DNA of 54,666 nucleotides, taken from assembly GCA_030605695.1 (NCBI GenBank), contig JAUWHX010000053.1:1-54666 (forward strand). The letters are read 5' to 3'. The position numbers and the translations under genes are program-made. This stretch comes from a bacterium (GTDB lineage Bacteria; Hydrothermota; UBA3073; JACQXS01). The first letter of the stretch is position 1. The number at the start of each line of letters is the position of its first letter. This document shows positions 32,311 through 42,188 of this stretch, piece after piece. Under the pieces are notes generated by a model, which worked only from the letters and a program-made list of their open reading frames with translations, made no database searches and was not told the DNA's origin.

Positions 32311-32670
32311 TTACCCAAGTACCTCTTTTATTTTTGCCAATATCGTCTTAAATGCCACAGGTTTCACTATGTAACCATCTGCACCTTGTAATTCACATAC
32401 ATCTCGGACTTTATTTTTTGCAGTAAGCATAACAACAGGAATAGACTTCGTTTTATGACTTTTCTTTAATTTCAGCAAGGTACTATATCCATCCTCAAGA
32501 GGCATCATAATATCCAGAAATATAAGGTCTGGATTCTCATTAAGAGCTCTGTCAAACGCATCTATACCATTTAAAGCAGTTATAACTTGATACCCATATT
32601 CTTCAAGATTAAAACTCATAAATTGCACAAAATTCTCATCATCATCTACAACCAATATTTTCTTATCCAT
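32311..32670 (-). CDS. Single-domain response regulator (CheY-like)
   Basis: Receiver domain of about 119 residues from the ATG at 32670, which has GGAAAGGG upstream and overlaps the kinase stop by 8 bp. ILVVDDDENFVQFMSFNLEEYGY, Asp in DLIFLDIMMPLEDGYS, VVMLTAKNK, Lys in YIVKPVAFKT. No DNA-binding or enzymatic output. Tight coupling to the upstream kinase suggests it is a phosphorylation partner. Confidence 0.92.
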   Translation of the reverse strand: MDKKILVVDDDENFVQFMSFNLEEYGYQVITALNGIDAFDRALNENPDLIFLDIMMPLEDGYSTLLKLKKSHKTKSIPVVMLTAKNKVRDVCELQGADGYIVKPVAFKTILAKIKEVLG

Positions 32671-33694
32671 TTTCCCTTTCCTTTTTAGCAAATACAGGTA
32701 TGGTAAAGTAAAATGTACTACCTTTTCCTACTTCACTTTCTACCCATACTTTGCCTTTATGTTTTTCTACCAAATCTTTCACAATAGCAAGACCTAATCC
32801 TGTTCCAGGAATTGCATGTGTTGCTGTTTCAACTCTATAAAATTTCTCAAATATCTTCTCTAAATGTTTTTCTTCAATTCCAATGCCTGTATCCTGGACA
32901 GAAATTTTAATATATTTCCCCCTATTCCATTGCTCAGCTCTTACCCAAATACCTCCTTTTTCTATGAATTTAATTGCATTACTGACAAGATTCACAAGAA
33001 TTTGAAGTAGGGCATTTTTATCAGCTCTAACCATTGGCAAGGAATCCAAAGCCTCTGTTTCAAAGAAAAGTCCTTTCTTTTTAATCTTCTCGGAAATCTC
33101 TGGTTTTAATTTTTCCATTATTTCTGAAATATCAACGGGTTCAAAATTAAGTTGCAGCTTTCCTGATTCAACGAGAGAAAGGTCAAGCAAATCCTCAATA
33201 AGTTGATTTAATCTGTCAGATTCTTGGTCAACTATTGTTAAGAATTTCTTGCGATTGTCTTCAGAGACTTCAATATCAAGGAGTGTAGATACGAATCCTT
33301 TTATAGAAGCAAGTGGCGTTCTTAGCTCATGTGATACATTGGAGATAAGTTCGGTTTTTATTCTGTCTGTTTCTTTCAATTTTTGAGCACGAATTTCAGC
33401 GGACATCAATTTATAGCGTAAGCGTTTAATTGATATTTTTGCGATAATAATATAAACACAAAAAAGTAAACTTAGTACTACAAATCCTATTAAAAGCACA
33501 TTGCTCGTATACTTGTTCCATCCTCCATCTATGGGCTCCGAATAAATATGCATTAAAACTGTAAATATCACAAGTGCCACTAAAATTCCAAGTACTATAC
33601 TTAGTAATTGCAAATCTCTTTTTTCTAATCTCTTCAATCCCTCCATGCCTTCTTTGATTTTTCTTGTTGAAGCTGGTTTTATCTTTCTAAACAT
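32663..33694 (-). CDS. Membrane sensor histidine kinase, no PAS
   Basis: 343 residues: cytoplasmic basic N-terminus, two membrane helices (about 30-50 and 66-86) with a short loop of about 15 residues, then HisKA with SNVSHELRTPLASIKG and HATPase with the N box (LLQILVNLVSNAIKF), G1 VQDTGIGIEEKHLEKIFEKFYR and G2 GTGLGLAIVKDLVEKHKGKVWV. The kinase core is nearly identical to that of the next gene upstream, pointing to a recent duplication followed by exchange of the N-terminal sensor. Overlaps that gene by 8 bp, with AAGGAAA before the ATG. Confidence 0.94.
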   Translation of the reverse strand: MFRKIKPASTRKIKEGMEGLKRLEKRDLQLLSIVLGILVALVIFTVLMHIYSEPIDGGWNKYTSNVLLIGFVVLSLLFCVYIIIAKISIKRLRYKLMSAEIRAQKLKETDRIKTELISNVSHELRTPLASIKGFVSTLLDIEVSEDNRKKFLTIVDQESDRLNQLIEDLLDLSLVESGKLQLNFEPVDISEIMEKLKPEISEKIKKKGLFFETEALDSLPMVRADKNALLQILVNLVSNAIKFIEKGGIWVRAEQWNRGKYIKISVQDTGIGIEEKHLEKIFEKFYRVETATHAIPGTGLGLAIVKDLVEKHKGKVWVESEVGKGSTFYFTIPVFAKKERENG

Positions 33695-35033
33695 CTTTTC
33701 CTTCAGTAAAAGCTGGAATAGTAAAGTAAAATGTACTACCTTTCCCTAATTTACTTTCTATCCATACTTTGCCTTTATGTTTTTCTACTAAATCTTTTAC
33801 AATAGCAAGTCCTAATCCTGTTCCAGGAATCGTATGTGCTACTGACTCAACTCTGTAAAACTTCTCAAATATCTTCTCCAAATGTTTTCCTTCAATCCCA
33901 GTGCCTGTATCCTGCACAGAAATTCTAATATATTTTCCACTATTCCAAGGTTCAGCTTTTACTAAAATACTCCCTTTTTCTGTAAACTTAATTGCATTAC
34001 CGACAAGATTTACAAGAATTTGGAGTAGAGCATTTTTATCAGCTTTAACCATTGGTAAGGAATCCAAAGCCTCTGTTTCAAGGAAAAGTCCCTTTTTTTT
34101 AATCTTCTCGAAAACTTCTATCTTCAATTTTTCTATTTTCTCTGAAATATTAACTGGCTCAAAATTAAGTCGTACCCTTCCAGATTCAATGCGGGAAAGG
34201 TCAAGCAGGTCTTCTATAAGCTGGTTCAATCTGTCGGATTCTTGATTAATTATTGTTAAGAATTCCTTCTGCTCATCTTCAGAGACTTCAGTCCCAAGAA
34301 GTGTAGATACAAATCCCTTTATAGAAGCAAGTGGTGTCCTTAGTTCATGTGATACATTGGAGACAAAGTCGGTTTTCATTCTATCAACTTCTTTCTCTTT
34401 GGTAATATCTCTCAACACTATTACAGTTCCTAACCCTTTTCCAACTTGAGTTAACACTGAAGATATTCGTCCATTCAAAACTCTCTCTGTGCCACTTTCC
34501 CTATCTGTAACAATAAGTTCCTTTGAATAGTATTCATGTCCACTTTCCAGTTTTCGAGTTATCAAATCCAAGATTCTAACATCTTCTAAGCACTCAAGTA
34601 CATGTCGTCCCATTACTTGACTTCTTTTGATACCCAATAGCCTTTCAGATGCGGGGTTTACTATTACGATATTACCTTTAGAGTCTATCACCAGTATTCC
34701 GTCAGATATGCTGAAAATTGTAGCTTGAAACGTATTCTTTTCTTTCTCTAATTCTATAGTTCTTTCTCTCACTTTATTTTCTAAAGTTGCTTTTATCTTT
34801 TCTAATTTAGCAGTTCTTTTTTTTACTTCTCCTATCATCATATTTATTCCAGTTGATAATGCGCCGAGGTCATCTTCTCTCCCATGTTCTGAGCGAACTT
34901 CAAAGTCACCCATCGCTACTTGTGATATTATACTTATCATATGAGTTGCTTGTCTTTCCACATATTCCTTGTATTCGGATTTCTCTTTCCTTGGTTGCTC
35001 AACAAAATCTTTTTTTTCTTTCTTTCTTGCCAT
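33687..35033 (-). CDS. Cytoplasmic HAMP-like/PAS sensor histidine kinase
   Basis: 448 residues from the ATG at 35033 (a TTG seven codons further up is less likely). No membrane segment. Residues about 35-75 are HAMP-like (MISIISQVAMGDFEVRSEHGREDDLGALSTGINMMIGEV). Then comes a coiled coil, a PAS domain (IFSISDGILVIDSKGNIVIVNPASERLLGI), a second sensor part (VIVLRDITKEKEVDRMK), HisKA (SNVSHELRTPLASIKG) and HATPase (VQDTGTGIEGKHLEKIFEKFYR, GTGLGLAIV). The absence of a membrane anchor suggests it senses an intracellular cue or works with the small protein encoded just upstream. Confidence 0.93.
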   Translation of the reverse strand: MARKKEKKDFVEQPRKEKSEYKEYVERQATHMISIISQVAMGDFEVRSEHGREDDLGALSTGINMMIGEVKKRTAKLEKIKATLENKVRERTIELEKEKNTFQATIFSISDGILVIDSKGNIVIVNPASERLLGIKRSQVMGRHVLECLEDVRILDLITRKLESGHEYYSKELIVTDRESGTERVLNGRISSVLTQVGKGLGTVIVLRDITKEKEVDRMKTDFVSNVSHELRTPLASIKGFVSTLLGTEVSEDEQKEFLTIINQESDRLNQLIEDLLDLSRIESGRVRLNFEPVNISEKIEKLKIEVFEKIKKKGLFLETEALDSLPMVKADKNALLQILVNLVGNAIKFTEKGSILVKAEPWNSGKYIRISVQDTGTGIEGKHLEKIFEKFYRVESVAHTIPGTGLGLAIVKDLVEKHKGKVWIESKLGKGSTFYFTIPAFTEGKDV

Positions 35034-35108
35034 TATTGTTTCCAAAATACGCAAATTATCTTTTTATCTATATCTCTACCTATCTGGAGTTAAATATATT
35101 ATCTATTT

Positions 35109-35654
35109 TTATTTCCACTCCATTTCCCATTCTGTACACTCATCACCTCTTTCTCTACATTTAGTTTGGGCAACCTTAATGTTCTTGCCACCTGTTTTTT
35201 CCACTGCATATTCGCCCCAACCTTCAATCACAAGGTCTGTTAAATGAGTTGTTTCAATTCCTGTGAGTCTGATAGTAGCAGATTTCTTCTCCAATTTTAC
35301 TATATCTATTTTTCCTGTGTCAAAGTATATATTCCACAAGGCTGGGAACTTTTTTATTATCATCGCTGACGAGGCAAACTTGAAGAACAACTTTAGATAC
35401 CATTTCTTACCATACATAGCCTCAAATTTACCCATATCTATAAAAAATCGCTCATTCCCTTTTGTCACTAAAGTATCTATTATTCGATAAAGAGGACGCG
35501 CTATTTCCTCATAAGAGTGCCATTCATGAGGTATAAGATTCTGTAGAACTACCTTAACCTTTTCGTCCAAATTTCCCAAAACCTTATTAGCAACTCCCTT
35601 TTTCTGAAGATACTCCAAATCAGCTATTAGGCTTATCCCTCTAATTTTTGCCAT
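35109..35654 (-). CDS. Small sensory-type protein, DUF2378/V4R-like
   Basis: 181 residues, with GGAGG seven bases before ATG. Helical N-terminal half (ADLEYLQKKGVANKVLGNL, PHEWHSYEEIARPLYRIIDTLV) and beta-strand C-terminal half ending CRERGDECTEWEMEWK. The final pattern (C..RG...C.W...W) is what I recall from the TIGR02265/DUF2378 and 4-vinyl-reductase-like ligand-binding domains found beside bacterial kinases. The assignment is tentative. Its position, first-but-one in the kinase operon, fits an input or adaptor role. Confidence 0.65.
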   Translation of the reverse strand: MAKIRGISLIADLEYLQKKGVANKVLGNLDEKVKVVLQNLIPHEWHSYEEIARPLYRIIDTLVTKGNERFFIDMGKFEAMYGKKWYLKLFFKFASSAMIIKKFPALWNIYFDTGKIDIVKLEKKSATIRLTGIETTHLTDLVIEGWGEYAVEKTGGKNIKVAQTKCRERGDECTEWEMEWK

Positions 35655-35706
35655 TATTGTCCTCCATATTGTTAGCAGTCTTAGTGAAAACTCCTAAGGC
35701 CTTCAC

Positions 35707-36081
35707 TTAATTATAGAGCTTTAAAACGTTATTTACTGTAGCAAGTAACTCTTTTGGATGAAAAGGTTTAGTAATATAATCATCAGCACCTACTTCTCTG
35801 CCACTCACTCTGTCTGTAAGCTGAGCCTTTGCTGTAAGCATTATAACAGGGTAAGACTTCCATTTGGAATCAGCTTTAACTCTTTTGCACAGTTCTAATC
35901 CATCAATTTCTGGCATCATCACATCAGCAATTATAAGGTCTACTTTCTCCTTCTCCAGTATTTTCAAAGCTTCCTGCCCATCTTTTGCAGTGATAACTGA
36001 ATATCCTGCTCTTTCCAAATTAAACTGGACAAGCCTTAGCATATGAGGTTCATCATCCACAACCAATATTTTTTTCTCCAT
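35707..36081 (-). CDS. Single-domain response regulator (CheY-like), first gene of signalling operon
   Basis: 124 residues: ILVVDDEPHMLRLVQFNLERAGY, Asp in LIIADVMMPEIDGLELC, VIMLTAKAQ, and Lys in YITKPFHPKEL. Receiver only. It is the promoter-proximal gene of a unit of six (three receivers, two kinases, one sensory-type protein), all on the minus strand. With no DNA-binding output in the set, the regulated target must lie elsewhere. Confidence 0.93.
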   Translation of the reverse strand: MEKKILVVDDEPHMLRLVQFNLERAGYSVITAKDGQEALKILEKEKVDLIIADVMMPEIDGLELCKRVKADSKWKSYPVIMLTAKAQLTDRVSGREVGADDYITKPFHPKELLATVNNVLKLYN

Positions 36082-36128
36082 TTTTATCTCTTTTTTTTCA
36101 ACTTTCTCTTCCTAATTAATTCGCAAAT

Positions 36129-36157
36129 ATCATATTTTATATTTTTAATCTTGTCAA
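36129..36157 (-). promoter_or_regulatory. Promoter of the signalling operon
   Basis: Minus strand: TTGACA (36157-36152), 17-bp spacer, TATGAT (36134-36129), about 47 nt before the ATG of the first response regulator. Confidence 0.7.
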
Positions 36158-36238
36158 TAATTTTTGCAGAAAAACATTTCTGTCACCTGTTGAATCTTTT
36201 GTTTTAAATAAGCGAGGAATACTTAATGCTGAAGGGTT

Positions 36239-36336
36239 ATTGTTTCTAATGTTACACCTGTGTCACAGTTGAATCTTTTTAACTTTGTGGCGCTTATGAA
36301 ACTTTCCGCAATAGTACATCTCGCACCTTCGGCAGT
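36239..36336. repeat. 98-bp intergenic repeat, copy A
   Basis: About 90% identical to 45516-45613 (ten differences counted by eye). Sits directly behind the carB stop. It ends in CACCTTCGGCAGTTT, identical to the 3' end of tRNA-Leu(CAG) and its flank. A partial internal duplicate (GTTGAATCTTTT) lies at 36189-36200. Nothing else is visible in 36158-36380. Confidence 0.85.
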
Positions 36337-36380
36337 TTCTTTGATAAGAAAGCAAAGAATTTGCCTAAATGTAGGGGATA

Positions 36381-39300
36381 TTACTTTCTTTTTGTATGGC
36401 TAAAAGATTGGGTACTTTTGCTATAATATTCCTGCAAGCATTTTACTTCAAGGCTGTTTTTTCTTAAAGCCTCAATCCCTTCGATAGCTGAGCGGGCTGC
36501 AGAGATAGTTGTAGTATAGGGAATCCTTTCCTCCAGTGCTGTTCTACGAATTTCATAATCGTTATATTGCGATTCTTTGCCTAACGGAGTGTTAATCATT
36601 AGATGAATTTTACCTGCTTTCATTGAATCAATTATATGAGGACTTCCTTCATATAACTTTAATATTCTCTTTGCCTTTATCCCACAGCTCTGGAGAAATT
36701 CCTGTGTTCCTTCAGTTGCCAGGATATTAAAACCTAACGAACATAATTTCATCGCCAATGGAGCCACCGATTTTTTATCTCTATCGTGTACTGATATGAG
36801 AACCGTTCCTTCTCTGGGTAATTGAGAAAACACAGAGAGCTGGGATTTAGCAAAACTTATGCCGAATTCGTTGCTAATTCCCATCACCTCACCTGTAGAT
36901 TGCATTTCTGGTCCGAGGAGCATATCCACACCATCAAGTTCAGCGAAAGGGAAGACAGATGCTTTAACAGATACATACTGTGGAATTATCTCTTTGGTAA
37001 ATCTAAGTTCTGTCAAGCTTTTTCCTGACAGGACTTTTGCGGCAAGGCGTGCAAGTGGAACACCAGTTGCTTTAGAAACGAAAGGTATAGTCCGTGATGC
37101 TCTTGGATTAACTTCTAAGACGTATACTATTCCATCCTTTACTGCAAACTGGATATTTAAAAGTCCGATAATCTTCAGTTCCTTGGCTAACAACAAGGTT
37201 TGTTTTCTAATAGTATTTATCCACTCCGGGGCACTCATACAGGGTGGAATTGAGCAGGATGAATCTCCTGAATGGACACCTGCTTCTTCAATTTGCTGCA
37301 TTATTCCACCGATAACGACTAATCTTCCGTCAGATATTGCATCAACATCATATTCAAAAGCATCCTCTAAAAACTTATCTACAAGAATAGGATGTGCTGG
37401 TGAGATTTCTGTAGCCCGGGTCATATAATCTAAGAAAGTCCGGTCATCATAAACTATTGCCATTCCCCTACCACTAAGAACATAAGACGGTCTCACTAAT
37501 ACTGGATAACCTATTCTGGATATTATCTTTTTAGCTTCCTGAAGAGAAAAAGCAGTTCCATATTGAGGTTGCTTTAAACCGAGTTTATTTGCGATTTTGC
37601 CAAATCGCCTACGATCTTCAGCACAATCTATTGAATCTGGGGATGTTCCCATAATCGGGACTCCAACGTGCTCAAGAGCTAATGCTAACTTTAATGGCGT
37701 CTGTCCTCCCATTTGAACAACCACTCCTGCAGGTCTCTCAATATCAACTATATTCAAGACATTTTCGAGTTGTATGGGTTCAAAGTATAATTTATCCGAA
37801 ATATCGTAGTCAGTTGAGACTGTCTCCGGGTTATTATTTACCATAATTACTTCATATCCTTCTTCTTTCAATGATAGCACGGTTTGGACACAACAATAAT
37901 CAAATTCTATCCCCTGACCGATACGATTAGGACCGCTTCCTAAAATGACAACTTTTTTCTTGGTTGAAGGTAGGGACTCGTTCTCTTTTTCATAACACGA
38001 ATAATAATATGGTGTATATGACTCAAACTCAGCTGCGCAAGTATCCACAGATTTCATTGTCGGTAAGACTCTTTGGGACTTCCTGAATTGACGGAAAGCA
38101 AGTTCGTCAACTCCTGCAATTATTGCAAGATACGAATCAGAAAAACCGAATTGCTTCGCCTTAATTAACAACTCCCTTTTTGACTCTGAACACTCAGCTT
38201 TGCCTTTGGACACAATAAATTGTGTCCCTACATTTGTCTTCAGCGACGTCTCAAATTCCACAATTTCTTTGATGTTATAAAGAAACCACGGATCAATTGA
38301 AGTAAGTTGATTGACTTCAGCCACTTCCATTCCACATTGAAAGGCATATTTGATATATACAATCCGTTCAGCAGTCGGAGTTTCAAGTTTCTTCCGTAAG
38401 TCAGAGAGATCTTCGAGTTTGACCTCTCTTTTCCACTTAGCCTCAAGCTCTTGAGATTCAAGAGAGTAAATCCCTTTTTGTAGAGCTTCCTTAAATGTTC
38501 TGCCTATAGCCATTACTTCGCCTACAGACTTCATGTGGATTGTAAGTTTTGAGTCTGCATGTGGAAATTTATCAAATGCCCATCTTGGAATCTTTACCAC
38601 GCAATAGTCTAATGCAGGCTCAAAACAAGCCGGAGTGCGTTTTGTAATATCATTTGGAATCTCATCTAATGTATATCCTACTGCGAGCTTTGCCGCAATC
38701 TTTGCAATTGGGAAGCCCGTTGCTTTTGAGGCTAACGCAGAGCTTCTGGATACTCTTGGGTTAAGTTCAATCACCACCATTCGTCCATTTTGTGGATTCA
38801 CAGCAAACTGAATGTTTGAGCCTCCGGTATCGACGCCAATCTCTCTTATTGCCAAAATGGCACCATCTCTCATTCCTTGATACTCTTTATCAGTAAGTGT
38901 CTGCTGGGGGGCAACCGTAATGCTATCACCTGTGTGGATGCCCATTGGGTCAAAATTCTCTATAGAACAAATAATGATTACATTATCTTTACAGTCCCGC
39001 ATTACTTCTAATTCGTATTCTTTCCAACCAATGAGTGACTCTTCTATCAGTATAGTATGTATGGGACTTATATTTAATGCCTTTTTAGCTAATTTTCTAA
39101 ATTCTTCCAAATCTAATGCAACTGATCCTCCTTTTCCTCCTAATGTGAAGCTCGGGCGAATAACCACAGGAAAACCAATCTTGTGTGCTATCTGGAGTGC
39201 TCCCTCCATATCATAAGCATATCCACTTTCAGGTACTAAGAGACCAATCTTTGTCATTGCCTCTTTAAACAAGTTTCTATCCTCAGCTTTTTTAATTGTA

Positions 39301-39662
39301 TCTATATTCGCACCTATAAGTTCTACTCCATACTTTTCAAGAGTTCCATCAGATGATAAGGATACTGCAATATTCAGTGCCGTTTGTCCTCCCATTGTGG
39401 GAAGAAGAGCATCAGGTCTCTCAAGCTCAATTATTTTAGCACATATGTCTGGGGTAATAGGTTCTATATAAGTCCTATCCGCAAGTTCTGGATCAGTCAT
39501 GATAGTAGCTGGATTGCTATTTACTAAAATGATTTTGTACCCTTCCTGTCGGAGTGCTTTACAAGCCTGGGTTCCGGAGTAGTCAAATTCACACGCCTGT
39601 CCAATCACAACTGGGCCGGAGCCGATAAGCATTATCTTTTTAATGTCTTCTCTTTTTGGCAT
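36381..39662 (-). CDS. carB: Carbamoyl-phosphate synthase large subunit
   Basis: Uses ammonia from CarA, bicarbonate and two ATP to make carbamoyl phosphate for arginine and pyrimidines. 1093 residues, full length: two ATP-grasp halves, each opening with [21 protein letters not shown] and [20 protein letters not shown], with [11 protein letters not shown] and [10 protein letters not shown] loops and [18 protein letters not shown] / [18 protein letters not shown]. An oligomerisation domain lies between them, and a C-terminal MGS-like allosteric domain carries [19 protein letters not shown]. Last gene of the arginine operon; 76-nt gap to carA, with no Shine-Dalgarno seen. Confidence 0.98.
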   Translation of the reverse strand: MPKREDIKKIMLIGSGPVVIGQACEFDYSGTQACKALRQEGYKIILVNSNPATIMTDPELADRTYIEPITPDICAKIIELERPDALLPTMGGQTALNIAVSLSSDGTLEKYGVELIGANIDTIKKAEDRNLFKEAMTKIGLLVPESGYAYDMEGALQIAHKIGFPVVIRPSFTLGGKGGSVALDLEEFRKLAKKALNISPIHTILIEESLIGWKEYELEVMRDCKDNVIIICSIENFDPMGIHTGDSITVAPQQTLTDKEYQGMRDGAILAIREIGVDTGGSNIQFAVNPQNGRMVVIELNPRVSRSSALASKATGFPIAKIAAKLAVGYTLDEIPNDITKRTPACFEPALDYCVVKIPRWAFDKFPHADSKLTIHMKSVGEVMAIGRTFKEALQKGIYSLESQELEAKWKREVKLEDLSDLRKKLETPTAERIVYIKYAFQCGMEVAEVNQLTSIDPWFLYNIKEIVEFETSLKTNVGTQFIVSKGKAECSESKRELLIKAKQFGFSDSYLAIIAGVDELAFRQFRKSQRVLPTMKSVDTCAAEFESYTPYYYSCYEKENESLPSTKKKVVILGSGPNRIGQGIEFDYCCVQTVLSLKEEGYEVIMVNNNPETVSTDYDISDKLYFEPIQLENVLNIVDIERPAGVVVQMGGQTPLKLALALEHVGVPIMGTSPDSIDCAEDRRRFGKIANKLGLKQPQYGTAFSLQEAKKIISRIGYPVLVRPSYVLSGRGMAIVYDDRTFLDYMTRATEISPAHPILVDKFLEDAFEYDVDAISDGRLVVIGGIMQQIEEAGVHSGDSSCSIPPCMSAPEWINTIRKQTLLLAKELKIIGLLNIQFAVKDGIVYVLEVNPRASRTIPFVSKATGVPLARLAAKVLSGKSLTELRFTKEIIPQYVSVKASVFPFAELDGVDMLLGPEMQSTGEVMGISNEFGISFAKSQLSVFSQLPREGTVLISVHDRDKKSVAPLAMKLCSLGFNILATEGTQEFLQSCGIKAKRILKLYEGSPHIIDSMKAGKIHLMINTPLGKESQYNDYEIRRTALEERIPYTTTISAARSAIEGIEALRKNSLEVKCLQEYYSKSTQSFSHTKRK

Positions 39663-39738
39663 AAGTTGTTAAGGATTAAGTTTTTTGTATAATCCGCTTA
39701 GCATCCGACCAATTTCACCACAATTTAATTCTTACTGT

Positions 39739-40866
39739 TTAATCCTTAATTCTCATTAATTCAACAAACTCCCTGAGTAGATAATTTGTATCATGTGGAC
39801 CAGGTGAGGCTTCTGGATGATACTGAACCGAGAAAATAGGATATAAACTGTGTCTCATTCCTTCAACTGTTCCATCATTGAGATTTCGGTGAGTAATGAC
39901 ACAACCCACTTTCTCCAGCGAGTCAGGGGTCACAGCGAAACAATGGTTTTGTACTGTAATTTCAATTCGCTGAGTCATAAGATTCTTAACAGGATGATTA
40001 CCACCATGATGACCAAACTTTAGTTTAAAAGTTTTCGCTCCTAATGCAAGTGAAAGTATCTGATGGCCAAAACATATTCCAAAAACTGCTTTTATCTCTT
40101 TGGACTTTGAACTCTGAACTTTAATCCCTTTTTCTATAATCTCCTTTGTATTGCGAATAGCATATGGCACTCCCTCTGGATCGCCAGGACCGTTAGAAAA
40201 CAAAATCCCATCGGGCTTCAGGGCGAGGACATCAGAGCTCGACGTATCTGCGGGTACCACATGGACTTTGCATCCAAGAGATACCAGCATGCGAAGAATG
40301 TTATGCTTAATGCCAAAGTCATAAACAATTACCTTTGGCCTGGAGTCATCGGTGTCCCAGTCTCCCGATTTTTGACTATCACGGATTGTAACCTCCTTAA
40401 CAAGGTCTTTTCCAATCAATCCTGGAGAGTCTTTCGCTTTTTTAACTAAACTTTCCTTATTTAAGTCTACGGTGCTTATGACAGCTTTCATTGAGCCTTT
40501 ACTACGAATGTGCCTCACAAGTGCTCTTGTATCTATATCTCTTATCCCAATAGTCCCATGTTTTTCAAGAAACTCGCCGAGCGAGGTTTTGCTCCTCCAG
40601 TTGCTTGGTAGTTCGGAGTATTCCCTAACCACAAATCCCTCAACCCAAATCCTGGAGGACTCAAAATCTTCCTTGTTTACACCATAGTTTCCAATCAACG
40701 GATAGGTCATCACAACAATCTGCCCCTTATAAGAGGGGTCTGTAAGAATCTCTTGATAACCACACATACTGGTATTGAAAACAATTTCTCCTGCTTTTTC
40801 TCCTACTGCCCCAAAAGATTCACCTTCAAATATTATCCCGTCTTCAATTGCAAGAATTGCCTTCAT
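39739..40866 (-). CDS. carA: Carbamoyl-phosphate synthase small (glutaminase) subunit
   Basis: Releases ammonia from glutamine for CarB. 375 residues: N-terminal CPSase domain (EDGIIFEGESFGA, NTSMCGYQEILTDPSY) and class I amidotransferase domain with nucleophile in FGICFGHQ (Cys) and the His/Glu pair in QYHPEASPGPHDTNYL. Residues about 249-257 (KVQSSKSKE), just before the strand leading to the catalytic Cys, are encoded by a GACTTTGAACTCTGAACTTT repeat (40101-40125); other family members have a short loop here. Overlaps argH by 4 bp (ATGA). Confidence 0.97.
   Translation of the reverse strand: MKAILAIEDGIIFEGESFGAVGEKAGEIVFNTSMCGYQEILTDPSYKGQIVVMTYPLIGNYGVNKEDFESSRIWVEGFVVREYSELPSNWRSKTSLGEFLEKHGTIGIRDIDTRALVRHIRSKGSMKAVISTVDLNKESLVKKAKDSPGLIGKDLVKEVTIRDSQKSGDWDTDDSRPKVIVYDFGIKHNILRMLVSLGCKVHVVPADTSSSDVLALKPDGILFSNGPGDPEGVPYAIRNTKEIIEKGIKVQSSKSKEIKAVFGICFGHQILSLALGAKTFKLKFGHHGGNHPVKNLMTQRIEITVQNHCFAVTPDSLEKVGCVITHRNLNDGTVEGMRHSLYPIFSVQYHPEASPGPHDTNYLLREFVELMRIKD
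40101..40125. repeat. TTTGAACTCTGAACTTT array inside carA
   Basis: Three 7-8 bp units, read in frame as Lys-Val-Gln-Ser-Ser-Lys-Ser-Lys between a helix and the catalytic-Cys strand. Confidence 0.65.
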
Positions 40867-42188
40867 AATAAATTGTCTGCCAAAGTTTGTATTTCTTTCT
40901 TCACTATGTTCTTAAGGTTTCGACGCCCCACACTAACTTTGTAGTCAAGAATATCATATATATCTTTGCAAAACTTATTGGAAAATGAATGATATTCGTT
41001 AATAGAAAGTTCCTTTAAGCTCTTATTTTTCTCGATAGCGTATCTAATAAGTAGGCCTACTATCTTGTGACTCTCTCTGAATGGAATACCTTTCTTTACA
41101 AGGTAGTCAGCAAGGTCAGTAGCTAAAAGGTAACTGCTTATTGACCTGCTTATTTTCTCTTTGTTGAATTTAAGAGTTGCCATTACATTTTTAAATATCT
41201 TTAAACAAGCAAGAACGGTACTTATAGTATCAAATAAAGGCTCTTTATCCTCTTGAATGTCTTTATTATAAGTTAATCCCAATCCTTTAAGCACAGTTAG
41301 AAGTGTAAATAAATTGCCAAAAACTCTACCTGTTTTACCTCTTATAAGTTCAAGTGAGTCTGGGTTTTTCTTCTGAGGCATAAGACTACTTGAACTACAC
41401 AGACTATCATCTATCTCTATAAAGCCAAATTCAGAAGATGACCATATTATGAAATCTTCACTGAATCTACTAAGATGCGTCATCAGGATAGCTATAGAAG
41501 ATAAAAACTCAAGGATGAAATCCCTATCACTAACTGCATCTATACTATTCTCTGAAACATTAGAAAAGTTCAATTCTTTTGCCAGAAACTTTCTATCTAA
41601 GTTATATGGATTCCCAGCAATTGCCCCTGAGCCCAATGGGCAGGTATCCATTCTCTTATAGCAATCAAGAAGCCGTTCTTTATCTCTCCTTAACATAAAT
41701 GCAAGAGAGAGGATATAATGGCTGAAAAGAATTGGTTGTGCTTGTTGCAAATGGGTGTATCCTGGCATTATTAAATCTATATTATCTTTTGCAATCTTAA
41801 CGATAGCTTTTTGGAGAGAAACTATCTTCTCAACAATATTTTTTATCTCTTTTTTTAAGAACATTCTCTCATCAAGAACAACTTGCTCATTTCTACTTCT
41901 TCCCGTGTGAAGTTTTTTGCCTACCTCTCCCAATTTTTCGGTTAACCTTTGTTCAATAGCAGTATGAATATCCTCCATCTGTAGAGGGAGAGATATTCCC
42001 TGCCGCATCTCATCTTTGATTTCCTGAAGAGCATCCACTATCTTTTGCAATTCCTTATCAGTAATTACTCTAGCTTTTTGTAATGCCTTTACATAAGCAA
42101 TACTTCCTTCTATATCTTCTTGGTAAAGGAATCTGTCAAAACTAATGGAAGAATTAAATTCTTCAAAAATGGGGATTTTTTTCTTCAA
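40863..42188 (-). CDS. argH: Argininosuccinate lyase
   Basis: Last step of arginine synthesis: argininosuccinate to arginine and fumarate. 441 residues with the fumarase/ASL signature SSSLMPQKKNPDSLELIRGKTGRV, LHTGRSRNEQVVLDERMF, and the catalytic-His region MPGYTHLQQAQPILFSHY. Overlaps the aminotransferase gene and carA by 4 bp each, so it is fully embedded in the operon. Confidence 0.97.
   Translation of the reverse strand: MKKKIPIFEEFNSSISFDRFLYQEDIEGSIAYVKALQKARVITDKELQKIVDALQEIKDEMRQGISLPLQMEDIHTAIEQRLTEKLGEVGKKLHTGRSRNEQVVLDERMFLKKEIKNIVEKIVSLQKAIVKIAKDNIDLIMPGYTHLQQAQPILFSHYILSLAFMLRRDKERLLDCYKRMDTCPLGSGAIAGNPYNLDRKFLAKELNFSNVSENSIDAVSDRDFILEFLSSIAILMTHLSRFSEDFIIWSSSEFGFIEIDDSLCSSSSLMPQKKNPDSLELIRGKTGRVFGNLFTLLTVLKGLGLTYNKDIQEDKEPLFDTISTVLACLKIFKNVMATLKFNKEKISRSISSYLLATDLADYLVKKGIPFRESHKIVGLLIRYAIEKNKSLKELSINEYHSFSNKFCKDIYDILDYKVSVGRRNLKNIVKKEIQTLADNLL

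Noticed and set aside
36859-37428. Long plus-strand ORF opposite carB
   Set aside because: Antisense shadow of a fully conserved carB region. The same applies to 5713-6144, 45921-46310 and 13857-14435.
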